64,000 nucleotides of DNA from Actinomadura sp. HBU206391 (GTDB lineage Bacteria; Actinomycetota; Actinomycetes; Streptosporangiales; Streptosporangiaceae), in NCBI RefSeq assembly GCF_014323665.1, contig NZ_JABVEB010000002.1:1-64000 (forward strand). Direction: 5' to 3'. Positions within the stretch are counted from its first letter, which is position 1; each line of letters starts with the position of its first letter. Position numbers and translations under genes: made by a program. Positions 1-7,349 of the stretch are shown here, piece after piece. Under the pieces are notes generated by a model. It was not told the origin of the DNA, made no database searches, and saw nothing but the letters and a program-made list of their open reading frames with translations.

Positions 1-236
1 TATCTCCTCGTAGACCGTCGTACCACTTGGCACGGTGTCTACGGAAGCGGGAGGGGTCCCGCGGTGTTGTAGCCGGAGCGTCGCGCCCTATAACCGGTGA
101 ACCCGGGAAGTGGTGGTGTGCCGGGTGGGCGTCGGAGGCGGCCGTAGTACCGGTTGAGCCGGCCGGACAACATAACCGGCGGTGATGGGAAGGGCCGCTG
201 CTTCGTCGATGCGCAGCGTTGTTAAGGAGGGGTCCG

Positions 237-868
237 GTGAGTGCCGGTCAGGCTAGTCCCGCCGCGAAGGGATCACGTCCGCGTGATCCGGTCCCTGCCT
301 TGCAGCATGCGCTTCACCGGGCGGCCAAGGTCGATCCCGGACGGAGATTCCTCGCCGAGGAGCCGGTCGAAGCCGAGCTCGGCTTGGAGCCGAAGCAGGC
401 CAAGACCCGCATCATTCACCTTCAAGTCGGTGGTGACGGCTTTGAGTTCCTGGGCTTTCACCATTGGCTGGTGTGCTCCGGAGGGGATCGGGGCAAGCCG
501 AAGGTGGCGTTCCTGGCTCGCTGGCCCGCGGACAAGGCAATGCAGCATGCTCGTGACCGGATCCGGGAGATCACCTCCCGGCGTTGGATGCTGCTACTGC
601 CTGAGGCGATCGTAGAGAGCTGAATGCCTTCCTTCGCGGCTGGGCTGCGTACTTCCGCTATGGATACTCGGCCCAGCGCCTCAGCAAGATCAGACGATAT
701 GCCCAGTGGCGGCTGGCTCAGTTCCTCCGCAGACGCCACAGCTCCGGCGTTCGGCTGGCAGGTGCTGATCTGTTCCCAGCCGATCGACCTCGGCCTGATC
801 AGCTTGTGGAATCACCGTCGCACCCAGGGGGGAAAGCCCTGGCGGGTGAAACCGAATACCGACGGTGA
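237..868 (+). pseudogene. Group II intron maturase, RT domain deleted and frameshifted
   Basis: The ORF starts at a GTG with a good AGGAGG six bases upstream. Its early residues HRAAKVDPGRRF match the usual N-terminal block of group II intron reverse transcriptases. The next residues, LAEEPVEAELGLEPKQAK, belong to the maturase (domain X) part, so the whole RT palm, including the YADD site, has been removed in frame. KTRIIHLQVGGDGFEFLGFHH is the normal block after the RT. At about 620 the frame is lost: the first frame stops at 621-623. The expected continuation LNAFLRGWAAYFRYGYS runs in the next frame to a stop at 866-868. Family assignment is firm; any activity is very unlikely. Confidence 0.85.
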
Positions 869-879
869 ACGACGTCGGT

Positions 880-912
880 GAGCCGTGTGCGGGAGAATCG
901 CATGCACGGATC
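880..912 (+). ncRNA. Group II intron domain V hairpin
   Basis: A 33-nt hairpin begins GAGCCGTGTGCG and closes with CGCATGCACGGATC, the standard form of group II domain V, which holds the catalytic triad. The closing arm has an A where most copies have a U, giving a G-A mismatch. This fits a decaying copy. Confidence 0.75.
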
Positions 913-1202
913 GAATCGGTGTGAGCTGGAAAACGGAGCACCCAGGCCACGGCCATCGGGGAAAGCAACAACCGACCGGGAAACCGGCGGAAGACAGGCC
1001 CCGAGCCCTACCGTCTGGAAACGCCGCCGCGCCAGCTCCCGACCCTACAGTTAACTTCGCTATAGCACTTAGTTAGTTCCACACGCCGTCTGTCGCTCGA
1101 ATCTCTTTAAGGCTCATAGATTGGTCTTATCTTGAGGGCTGTGCTGCCTTATTTGGATGATGCTCATGGCATCGGTCGTGGAAACAGGAAGGCGCTCACT
1201 TT

Positions 1203-1757
1203 CTACCGACCGTACTCGGCCATCTGCCGCAACTTGCGGACCATATAGGTAACACGCTCGTGACCCGGATCGCACCGCGGTCCCGCTTCGAGCGCATCAG
1301 CGAGTAGGTGGAGCTCGCGGGGGTGCAACTTACTGTTCCCTACCCCTCTCAGTACAAAACGCACCATGACTCCCGTTTTGGCATCGCGCGCGACGAGCAC
1401 CGAAGGCGGATCCTCGCCACGCATAGCTGGGTACCAGCCCAGCTTGACCTGACGTGTGGTCGCAAGGTCGCAGCGTCGTATGCCCGTCAAGTCCTTGACA
1501 ATGAGCACGGTGCCGTTGAGCCATGCTCGCTGAAAGTCATAGCGCACTCGCCAGAACAGCGATGGCATAAGCAATATCCCAAGTGCACCCCAGAGAAGCG
1601 CTATCGAGTATCTATGGATCGCCGCCCAGACAGCCGCACCCTCGCCTGCAACGACGATAACGGACCAGATGACGGTTATGGTTCTAGGTGTAAGTTGTGA
1701 ACGGTCCTTCGGCTGCGACCGCGTGACCCCCAGGGGCTGCCCGTCATCTGCTGTCAT
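1203..1757 (-). CDS. Hypothetical membrane protein with two transmembrane segments
   Basis: I do not recognise a named family. The start is placed at ATG 1757 (MTADDGQPLG). In-frame starts at 1775 and 1889 exist, but 1889 would run through the kinase remnant on the other strand. A hydrophilic N-terminus is followed by two hydrophobic stretches, roughly residues 27-45 (TVIWSVIVVAGEGAAVWAAI) and 50-66 (ALLWGALGILLMPSLF). A cytoplasmic-looking domain of about 110 residues follows, containing the phrase GTVLIVKDLTGIRRCDL. This layout resembles small PH-like membrane proteins of actinobacteria, but that is only a guess. It stands alone among decayed genes. Confidence 0.5.
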   Translation of the reverse strand: MTADDGQPLGVTRSQPKDRSQLTPRTITVIWSVIVVAGEGAAVWAAIHRYSIALLWGALGILLMPSLFWRVRYDFQRAWLNGTVLIVKDLTGIRRCDLATTRQVKLGWYPAMRGEDPPSVLVARDAKTGVMVRFVLRGVGNSKLHPRELHLLADALEAGPRCDPGHERVTYMVRKLRQMAEYGR

Positions 1758-1774
1758 ATGGTCATTATGCCTCA

Positions 1775-1985
1775 TTGGGCCTACAGCAGCTCGGCTGCGG
1801 ATATAGATTGCTCGGCCGGTTGGGCGCCGGCGGCATGGCTCAGGTGTATCTCGGTCGGTTGGCGGGCAGCATGGCGCGGTCAAGGTCATCAGGGATGAAT
1901 TCGAGGGCCGATGCGCTGGTGCGCTTCCGGCGTGAAGTCGAAACCGTACGCGCGGTCCACAGCCCGTTTACGGCGCGGTCTACCG
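1775..1985 (+). pseudogene. N-lobe remnant of a serine/threonine protein kinase
   Basis: The translation GYRLLGRLGAGGMAQVYLGR is the glycine-rich P-loop of actinobacterial PknB-type kinases. In the +1 frame, HGAVKVIRDEF carries the VAVK-type lysine motif. Back in the first frame, VRFRREVETVRAVHSPFTA matches the alpha-C helix region. Two frame changes are therefore needed to follow it, and nothing of the catalytic loop (HRDLKP) or the extracellular part follows. This is a dead fragment of a gene that was once about 500 or more codons long. Confidence 0.8.
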
Positions 1986-2045
1986 CGGATGTCCGCCCCC
2001 AGGTTCCAAGCCACGACGCCGCGCGGTCATGTAACCGCAGGGTGG

Positions 2046-2434
2046 TCAGACTGTGAAGAGCCGGAGTTTGACGCCGATGGAGTCGGCGAGGTTGGTCAGG
2101 TCATCGGGGTCGCTGGTGCGCTGGTGACGACGGAGGCTTGGTACTGGACGGCGGTGGTGACGACGATCGCGTTCACGACGTCGGCGGTCTCTGAGGCTCC
2201 ACAGGCGACGCCAGCGGCGCGGCCGGTGCGCTGGTCGTCGGGGATGATGTCGCAGCCCTTGAGGACGCGGGAGATCTGGTGCTGGGGTCCGCCGCGCCAG
2301 GCTTGGGCGAGGACCACCACGGGCACGATCGGGCGGATGCGCGCTCTGGTCAGCCCATCATGCAGAGCGAGGAAGTCCGGGCTTCGCCACTCAGAATCCA
2401 GGAGCGCGCCGGTGTCGTAGACGATCGTGCGCAC
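2046..2434 (-). pseudogene. VapC-like PIN-domain toxin, frameshifted by an 8-bp duplication
   Basis: The protein starts at GTG 2434 with VRTIVYDTGALLDSE, the PIN-domain strand with its first acidic residue. VVVLAQAWRGG and ETADVVNAIVV fit the middle of the fold. A tandem duplication of CACCAGCG on the coding strand (2111-2126) throws the frame, so the protein ends VVTSAPATPMT at about 2096. Skipping one copy restores VTSDPDDLTNLADSIGVK and a stop at 2046-2048, a normal PIN C-terminus. The restored gene follows a ribbon-helix-helix-type antitoxin gene and overlaps its end. The toxin should be inactive or altered as it stands. Confidence 0.8.
2111..2126. repeat. 8-bp tandem duplication, CGCTGGTG twice
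   Basis: Two adjacent exact copies of CGCTGGTG lie inside the vapC-like gene. Eight is not a multiple of three, so the second copy causes the frameshift. Loss of one copy by slippage would repair the gene. Confidence 0.9.
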
Positions 2435-2717
2435 TATTCGGCCGCAGGGGCTCGTCATCAAGCGGCCCGGCTTCCATCAGGAACTCCCGGGCACGCTGCC
2501 GAGACACTTCGGGAAGCTCACCGCGCTCGTCCTCGTACTCGGTCACGAGCTCACGTGCGGCGGCGCGGCCTTTCGCGTGGAGGGTCGCAAGGTGGGCCTT
2601 CTCGACAGCGGCCTCGGCCAGCCATGCGGACACCGGCTTGCCCGCTTCCGCAGCCGCCGCCCTGATCGTTTCCACGATCTCGGGCGGTACCGAGATCGAC
2701 AGCTTCTGTACGGTCAT
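2391..2717 (-). CDS. Antitoxin of a VapBC-like pair (ribbon-helix-helix type)
   Basis: Start ATG 2717 (MTVQKLSISVPPEIVETIR) is preferred over 2735. The N-terminus has the pattern of a ribbon-helix-helix DNA-binding strand and helix: KLSISVPPEIVETIRAAAAE. A longer helical tail for toxin binding follows. The usual end of this family (LLDDEPLRP) is followed here by 14 extra residues, because no stop is met until 2391, inside the toxin gene. The overlap of about 44 bases with the toxin start is longer than the few bases normal for these pairs, so the stop may have been lost. In an intact pair it would bind and silence the PIN toxin and repress its own promoter. Confidence 0.75.
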   Translation of the reverse strand: MTVQKLSISVPPEIVETIRAAAAEAGKPVSAWLAEAAVEKAHLATLHAKGRAAARELVTEYEDERGELPEVSRQRAREFLMEAGPLDDEPLRPNSAHDRLRHRRAPGF

Positions 2718-2857
2718 GTTCCCACCAAAGTGCACGGCCTTTTTCCTACCGCTTGGCCTCGGCCTCTCGGGTTGGACCCACCCATCGGCCGTGTTTCGCG
2801 AGCTGTGACGCTCGGCGCGGAGTGCGAAGTGGTGATCGGAGGAGCCAGCCGGGCTGA

Positions 2858-3772
2858 TCAGCCGAACAGCTCCTCAACGGAATCCACGGTGGCGGCACGC
2901 TGGATCCATGTCTCGAGCTGGTCCAGATCGGTGCAGGAGATGATGCGCTCGCGGGCCTCGTCGGACACCGTCAGATGGCGGGCCTCCAGGAAAGAGAGGA
3001 GAGCCTTGGCCTCGCCCCGCGCCTCGCCCCGCGCCTCACCCTGGGCCTCCCCTATGGTGATGAATCGGCGGGCGAAGTCGCTCTCGAACTCGTAGGTGCT
3101 CGCCTTCATGATCTCCTCCAGGCAGTGACGGGCGACTACAGAGAGTTGCGACCGCACGTATTCATAGTACAGAAGGCCCCTGTCCTCATCGCCTTCCGTG
3201 ACGGCATCGATCGCCGCGCACATCGCATCCAAGACGGCTTCCTGATGGGGGCCGTCCGCGTGCGCGGGCGCGCTTAGCACCGCGAGCTCGGGCAACCGCC
3301 GTGCCTCGGCGGGCTCCGTGGTCGGCGGGATCTGCGCCGGGGTCAGAACCAAGGGTGTGAGGACCCAACCTGGGTGACCGGTCTCGATCGGCTCCGCACA
3401 GGCGTCTGCGATCGCCTCATCGGGACACAGGACTAACAGCGCCACCGGGCACTCATGGCGAGCACGCAGCGTGGCGAGGTAGACCGGCCAGGTGAAGCGC
3501 TTGCGCCTGTCCGAACGGAGCTGCCGCTCCAGAACAATCCCCAGATCGGGGGAATTGGGGTCGCCCACGATGATCGTCCCGTCACACCGGAACTCAGTGG
3601 GATCGCAATCATTGAACACCTCCGATCCCAAGGAGATCTGTGCGAAGTCGGGCAGTTTGAAGCCGAAGACCGTCTGGAGCAGTTCGGCGGCGAGTTCAGG
3701 CCGGTTACGGAAGAGCTCCAGCGGCATCTCGTGATCGATAGACGGCACGATCGGTAAACTATCCGTAATCAA
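2858..3772 (-). CDS. Rpn/PD-(D/E)XK nuclease-like protein
   Basis: The 304-residue protein belongs to a family common in filamentous actinobacteria. It begins HEMPLELFRNRPELAAELLQ. A PD-(D/E)XK-like core can be seen: D64 in RCDGTIIVGDP, then E82 and Q84 in LGIVLERQL, the ExQ form found in Rpn-type nucleases and transposase-derived nucleases. Three copies of a GEAR/GEAQ motif at about residues 243-255 form a charged linker. The C-terminus (CTDLDQLETWIQRAATV) is the conserved helical end. No partner gene is obvious. Function as a recombination-promoting nuclease is inferred from the fold only. Confidence 0.65.
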   Translation of the reverse strand: MITDSLPIVPSIDHEMPLELFRNRPELAAELLQTVFGFKLPDFAQISLGSEVFNDCDPTEFRCDGTIIVGDPNSPDLGIVLERQLRSDRRKRFTWPVYLATLRARHECPVALLVLCPDEAIADACAEPIETGHPGWVLTPLVLTPAQIPPTTEPAEARRLPELAVLSAPAHADGPHQEAVLDAMCAAIDAVTEGDEDRGLLYYEYVRSQLSVVARHCLEEIMKASTYEFESDFARRFITIGEAQGEARGEARGEAKALLSFLEARHLTVSDEARERIISCTDLDQLETWIQRAATVDSVEELFG

Positions 3773-3827
3773 GCGACTGCATGAGGTTAACCATGAAGTT
3801 CGTGCTGCACCCTGGGTCGCCTGAGTG

Positions 3828-3920
3828 TTCTACGAGATCCACGACGGGAACCGGCTGGTCATCGTGATCATGATCGAGCACCGCGCCGACGCTTACTTCA
3901 CGCCCGCGTCGAGTTCATAG
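3828..3920 (+). pseudogene. C-terminal remnant of a RelE-type toxin
   Basis: The reading frame FYEIHDGNRLVIVIMIEHRADAY matches the last strands of RelE/ParE toxins, where YEIHD and a closing hRxDxY motif are typical. It has no start of its own. The upstream bases (an ATG at about 3792) do not encode the earlier part of the fold in any frame. Confidence 0.65.
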
Positions 3921-4085
3921 ACGTACACGGTGGGGTGGCGGGCGATGTCCTCCACCCGCCAAAAGTGCGGGTGTCGGCCTCGGCGTACAGTTTGCGTTTG
4001 CGGTCGCGTTCCTGCGAGTCGGGGGAGACGACTTCGACCATCAGCAGCACGTCCGCCGGCTGGTAGGCGGTCCGGCGCGGGCCGG
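3890..4085 (-). pseudogene. Fragment of a Uma2-family endonuclease-like gene
   Basis: The frame reading YQPADVLLMVEVVSPDSQER matches the core strand of Uma2 proteins (VEVVSPSS), part of a PD-(D/E)XK fold. After AEADTRTF the frame must shift for the normal continuation WRVEDIARHPTVYVYELDAG. Both ends are missing. An intact relative lies at 59655-60221. Confidence 0.7.
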
Positions 4086-4157
4086 GATGGGGCGAGCCCG
4101 GTCCGGGGTTGCGCATGCGCCCGCCGGGCCTCACCGGATCGCGCCGGAAGCCAGCGA

Positions 4158-5006
4158 TCAGTCGTTCAGCGTGGCGACCTGGGCGGCCGGCGGGGCCTTG
4201 ATGAGCACGGGCCCGCCCCACTGCGTGTAAGAGGCGGTGTGGAGCACCTTGGTGCTCTGCGGGGTCAGCATGGTGACCTCGTACTTGCGGGGCAGCCCCT
4301 TGTCGTCCACCCAGAGCCGCCAGGACAGCTCGGCCAGCCCGTTCTTGGCCATCTGGTCGAACGTGGGATCGGTCGCCATCGTCGCGGTCTTGGTGCGGCC
4401 GGTGTAGCGGCGGACCTGGGCGCCGTCCAGGGGCTCCGTGGTCGGCGTTCCGGTGAACGCGCCGTTTCGCACGAGGGCGAGCCCGGTGTCGGCGGAGACC
4501 TCGCGCAGGGACTGCTCGGTCTGGTTGTAGATGGTCGTGAAGACCTTGGCGAACGGGCCGAGCTCGGGGCTGCTCAGGTCCTGGCGGGAGAGCCGGATCC
4601 AGGGCTTGCCCGGCGCCTGCTCCTCGCCCTCGACCCGGGTGTAGATGACGCCGTCGGTCACCACCGCCTCGGTGGTGGTGGGCTCGGCCTTGTCCGACTC
4701 GATGATCGTCATTTGTGCGCTCGGCGACGGCGTGTCTGTACGGACCTGGGCCGTCACCTTCTCCTGCTGCTGTCTGTCCCCGGCCGTGGCGGACACGACG
4801 ATCTCCGCGTGGAGCGTACGGGCGGCCTTCACCTGGCGAGAGATCACGTCGACCAGCGCGGCGGGCTGATCGGGCAGGGTGACCGGGGAGAGCGCAGCGA
4901 CCGGAGCGGCGGTCTGCTTCTCCTTCGGCTTATCGTCACCGGAGCATGCGGCCGACCCCATGACGATGAGAACACCGGTGATGCCGATCGCTGCAAAACG
5001 CCTCAT
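4158..5006 (-). CDS. Lipoprotein of the LppX/LprG-like type
   Basis: ATG 5006 gives a signal peptide MRRFAAIGITGVLIVMGSA followed by AC, a clear lipobox with Cys at about residue 21. The mature part of about 260 residues has the alternating strand pattern of LppX_LprAFG-type lipoproteins: QVKAARTLHAEIVVSATAG, then IYTRVEG, then the late phrase WRLWVDDKGLPRKYEVTM. In mycobacteria such proteins bind lipids at the membrane; the substrate here is unknown. It is transcribed away from toxin cassette 1 and shares an intergenic region of about 150 bp with it. An upstream extension of the frame to 5198 is not supported. Confidence 0.7.
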   Translation of the reverse strand: MRRFAAIGITGVLIVMGSAACSGDDKPKEKQTAAPVAALSPVTLPDQPAALVDVISRQVKAARTLHAEIVVSATAGDRQQQEKVTAQVRTDTPSPSAQMTIIESDKAEPTTTEAVVTDGVIYTRVEGEEQAPGKPWIRLSRQDLSSPELGPFAKVFTTIYNQTEQSLREVSADTGLALVRNGAFTGTPTTEPLDGAQVRRYTGRTKTATMATDPTFDQMAKNGLAELSWRLWVDDKGLPRKYEVTMLTPQSTKVLHTASYTQWGGPVLIKAPPAAQVATLND

Positions 5007-5114
5007 GTCCGGCAGCCTAACGCCGAGCGCGCCGGCGCCCCGGTGCCGACGGTCTTGAGTCTGATATTTGGGTCCGATCTTGGGCCCGTGGGCCCTTTTT
5101 CTGGGCCCAGCCGG

Positions 5115-5128
5115 TTGGTTGAGTGGAG
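5115..5128 (+). promoter_or_regulatory. Conserved 14-bp element upstream of toxin 1
   Basis: TTGGTTGAGTGGAG sits 30 bp upstream of the GTG start. Near-identical copies occur before toxins 2 and 3. A GGGCC/T-rich segment precedes it in all three. Role unknown; it could be a promoter part, an operator or an RNA leader element. Confidence 0.5.
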
Positions 5129-5157
5129 GATTTGTCAGGACTAGAGGGGGGCCTCGG

Positions 5158-6615
5158 GTGTGTGGTACACGGCGGGACCGGGGCGAGGGCGCGGTCACTT
5201 ATGTCACCGTAGTTCTTCTGGTGGCCTTGGTGGCGGCGGCGGCCGTGGTGGGAGGGGTCCCGCAGAACGTCGTCAGTGCGGTGTCGGCTGCGGTGTGCCG
5301 GGTGGGCGATGACAAGGACTGCGGTCCGGACGGTGTTCCCGGCGCGGGCGGGACGGGAAGTGCCTCGCCGGCCCCGAATGGCGGTTCGTCCACTCCGAAT
5401 GGCGGTTCGCCGGTGCCGACCGTGCCCGGCTCGCCGGGTGGCACCGGCGGTGGGACCGGTGGCGGGACCGGTGGCGGGACCGGTGGTGATCCGAACGATC
5501 CGACGCTGCTCGAGTATCAGAACGCTTTGCGTGAGTCGAATGAGGCGAAGCAGGAGGCCTCGGCGGCCGAGAACGCGTTCGGGACGATCGACGAGGAGAT
5601 CCAGGCCTTCCTCATTGACCTGATCGGTCTGACGGATGCGCAGAATTGTCTGACCAAGGGTGATATCGGGGCGTGTCTGTCCTCGGCTGCGCAGGTGGTT
5701 CCGTGGGGTAAGGCCTTCAAGATTTTGAAGTCGCTGCCCAAGGCCTACAAGTTGTGGAAGAAGTTCAAGAATCTGTGGGATCGGGTCAACGCGGCCCGTA
5801 AGCGTCGTCAGGCGGCCGAGTCCCGGCTGGAGAAGGCGCTTCAGGCGTGCAAGACCCGTCCGAAGAACAGCTTCGTGCCGGGCACGCCGGTGTTGCTGGC
5901 CGACGGTTCGCGAAGACCGATCGAGGATGTGCGGGTCGGTGATCGGGTGTGGGCGTCCGATCCCGTCACCGGCGTCAGCGGCTCCCGCCCGGTCACCGCT
6001 CTGATCACCGGGTCCGGCCACAAGGAGCTCATCGACGTCACCGTCGATCCCGACGGCCTTCCGGGCGGGCCGCGTGTCGTCGTGACCGCGACCGACGGGC
6101 ACCCGTTCTGGGTGGCCAACGCCGCGGCGTGGATCGACGCCGAGAACCTGGTCTACGGCGACACCCTCATCGCTCCGGGCGGGCGTTCGGCCTCGGTGGT
6201 GGGCATCCGTGAACGCACCCGGGTGCAACGGGTGTACAACCTCACCGTCGCCGGCCTGCACACCTACTACGTCGCAGTCGGCGGTACCGACGTTCTCGTC
6301 CACAACCAGGGGCCCGAGGACGAATGCGGTCTCTCGCCCGACGACCTGGCCGACCTCGAGGAGGACGCGGCGCTCATGGCCCGGCACTCGGGCCGGGCGG
6401 ACGAACTCGGCTTCTCGAGCGTCGACGATATGGCCGACCACCTCACCAACGTGATGAAACCGGGATCCGGAGCCATCAAGCGGAGCGATCTCAAGAATGG
6501 CCGGGAGGCTTGGTACGATGAGAGCAAGGGGCTTGTCATCATTCGTAACACGCAAGATCCCACGCGCAGCACTGTTTATCGGGGAACATTGGACGACCTA
6601 CTCAAGTTGACGTGA
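5158..6615 (+). CDS. Polymorphic toxin 1: prepilin-like N-terminus, HINT domain, unassigned tip
   Basis: GTG 5158 follows a G-rich ribosome site and gives 485 residues. Residues 8-34 are RGEGAVTY followed by a hydrophobic helix, close to the G-X4-E-Y-helix pattern of Flp/TadE pseudopilins but with T at the E position. A Gly/Pro/Ser linker with GGTG repeats runs to about 113. A helical stem (about 114-235) contains LIDLIGLTDAQNCL and GKAFKILKSLPKAYKLWKKF. The HINT domain (about 237-384) has NSFVPGTPVLLADGS, TATDGHPFWV and VLVHN; its expected first catalytic residue is Ser. The last 100 residues are the variable tip, including SSVDDMADHLTNVM and GREAWYDESKGLVI. It may be a small RNase of the RelE/colicin-like (BECR) kind, but no family is certain. 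Two candidate immunity genes follow. Confidence 0.8.
   Translation: MCGTRRDRGEGAVTYVTVVLLVALVAAAAVVGGVPQNVVSAVSAAVCRVGDDKDCGPDGVPGAGGTGSASPAPNGGSSTPNGGSPVPTVPGSPGGTGGGTGGGTGGGTGGDPNDPTLLEYQNALRESNEAKQEASAAENAFGTIDEEIQAFLIDLIGLTDAQNCLTKGDIGACLSSAAQVVPWGKAFKILKSLPKAYKLWKKFKNLWDRVNAARKRRQAAESRLEKALQACKTRPKNSFVPGTPVLLADGSRRPIEDVRVGDRVWASDPVTGVSGSRPVTALITGSGHKELIDVTVDPDGLPGGPRVVVTATDGHPFWVANAAAWIDAENLVYGDTLIAPGGRSASVVGIRERTRVQRVYNLTVAGLHTYYVAVGGTDVLVHNQGPEDECGLSPDDLADLEEDAALMARHSGRADELGFSSVDDMADHLTNVMKPGSGAIKRSDLKNGREAWYDESKGLVIIRNTQDPTRSTVYRGTLDDLLKLT
5497..6329 (+). repeat. Direct repeat, copy A, shared with toxin 2
   Basis: This 833-bp segment aligns without any gap with 7638-8470 at a constant offset of 2,141 bp. 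It covers the stem and the whole HINT domain. Long runs are identical, including most of 5840-5990. Both copies end at GAGGACGAATGCGG, exactly where the tips diverge. Confidence 0.9.
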
Positions 6616-6622
6616 TTCTCAC

Positions 6623-6856
6623 ATGAACTGGGAAATCAGCAAGAGCGGCGGGGTCGACCTGTCGGTGGATCGCGAGGAATTCGCCATCATCGCGGTCTGT
6701 CTTTCCCGGCTGAAGCATGTCCTGACGTCCGAGCAACTGGAGCAGGCGCTGAAGATGTCTAGGGACGAGCTCGACGCGCTCTCTTGGAACATGTCGATGG
6801 CTCAGGGCGACTATCACCGGAAATTCGGTGGCGGCCCCCAGGTCGAGTTGTCGTGA
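6623..6856 (+). CDS. Candidate immunity protein for toxin 1 (first copy)
   Basis: ATG 6623 lies 7 bp after the toxin stop, so the two genes are co-transcribed. The 77-residue protein begins MNWEISKSGGVDLSVDREEF and has two predicted helices (AIIAVCLSRLKHVL, SEQLEQALKMSRDELDAL). No family name can be given. Size, acidity and position directly behind the toxin tip are what is expected of an immunity gene. It resembles the next gene in layout, suggesting a tandem duplication. Confidence 0.65.
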   Translation: MNWEISKSGGVDLSVDREEFAIIAVCLSRLKHVLTSEQLEQALKMSRDELDALSWNMSMAQGDYHRKFGGGPQVELS

Positions 6857-6875
6857 CCAAGGGAGAGCGGTGACC

Positions 6876-7094
6876 GTGGCCGACTGGAGCATAGAGAGCA
6901 GAGACGAGATCATCCTGCATCTGAGCATGGCCGAGGCGCGGGCGATCGTCGGCGGCGTGCTTTCTTTCGTCCCCCGGTTTCATGATGAATTCATGGACAC
7001 GATACTCGGTATCGACTTCCCCGAGTTCAGCGACTTCGCCGGTCGCCTGGAAACGCTGATGGAGGAGCTGCCCGGCATCCGGGATGCTGACTGA
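6876..7094 (+). CDS. Candidate immunity protein for toxin 1 (second copy)
   Basis: The 72-residue protein begins VADWSIESRDEIILHLSM and continues with helices AEARAIVGGVLSFV and GRLETLMEELPG. The pattern W-x-I-x-S, then a strand, then E-x2-I helix, then an E-L-rich end is shared with the upstream gene, so the two are probable paralogues. Start GTG 6876 is chosen for its 9-base distance to GGGAGA; GTG 6870 is also possible. The following 255 bp up to toxin 2 hold no other gene that I can see. Confidence 0.6.
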   Translation: MADWSIESRDEIILHLSMAEARAIVGGVLSFVPRFHDEFMDTILGIDFPEFSDFAGRLETLMEELPGIRDAD

Positions 7095-7304
7095 TCATTG
7101 TCCGCGAGCCTGCGCGCGGACGGTTCCGCGGCGCGATCCATGGAACCGTGACGTGCGAGCCCACGTCCAAGTCGTGAGCTGACGAAGAGCATTCCCACGC
7201 TCACGGATGGCGACCCATGTCGGCGGTGGTCGAATTCGGTTCGCGGCCGTGACCGACAGATCCGCCGGATTGTCTCCTCGGGGCCTTTTGCTCGGTCGTG
7301 CTGT

Positions 7305-7318
7305 TTGGTTGGGTGGAG
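7305..7318 (+). promoter_or_regulatory. Conserved 14-bp element upstream of toxin 2
   Basis: TTGGTTGGGTGGAG lies 32 bp upstream of GTG 7350. It differs from the toxin 1 copy at one base. A GGGGCCTTTT segment stands about 20 bp further upstream, as before toxin 1. Confidence 0.5.
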
Positions 7319-7349
7319 TTTCGCTCTGCGTCAAAAGGAGGACCTCGGG

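Larger units (their letters stand above)
1..925 (+). mobile_element. Degenerate group II intron (ribozyme parts plus broken ORF)
   Basis: The left edge reads like the part of a bacterial group II intron that precedes the maturase ORF: a GC-rich structured stretch with a GTAGTACCGGTTGAGC-type segment at about 145-160. A broken maturase gene follows, then a domain V hairpin at 880-912. The 5' end lies outside the window, and I cannot fix the 3' boundary because domain VI is not clear. The RT domain is gone and the ORF is frameshifted, so the copy cannot move by itself. From about 913 to 1202 I see no gene; that stretch is partly AT-richer than its surroundings. Confidence 0.75.

Noticed and set aside
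5865-5880. Ser instead of Cys at the presumed first residue of the HINT domains (NSFVPGT)
   Set aside because: Ser at this place is common in actinobacterial HINT domains, so it is not evidence of inactivity or novelty.
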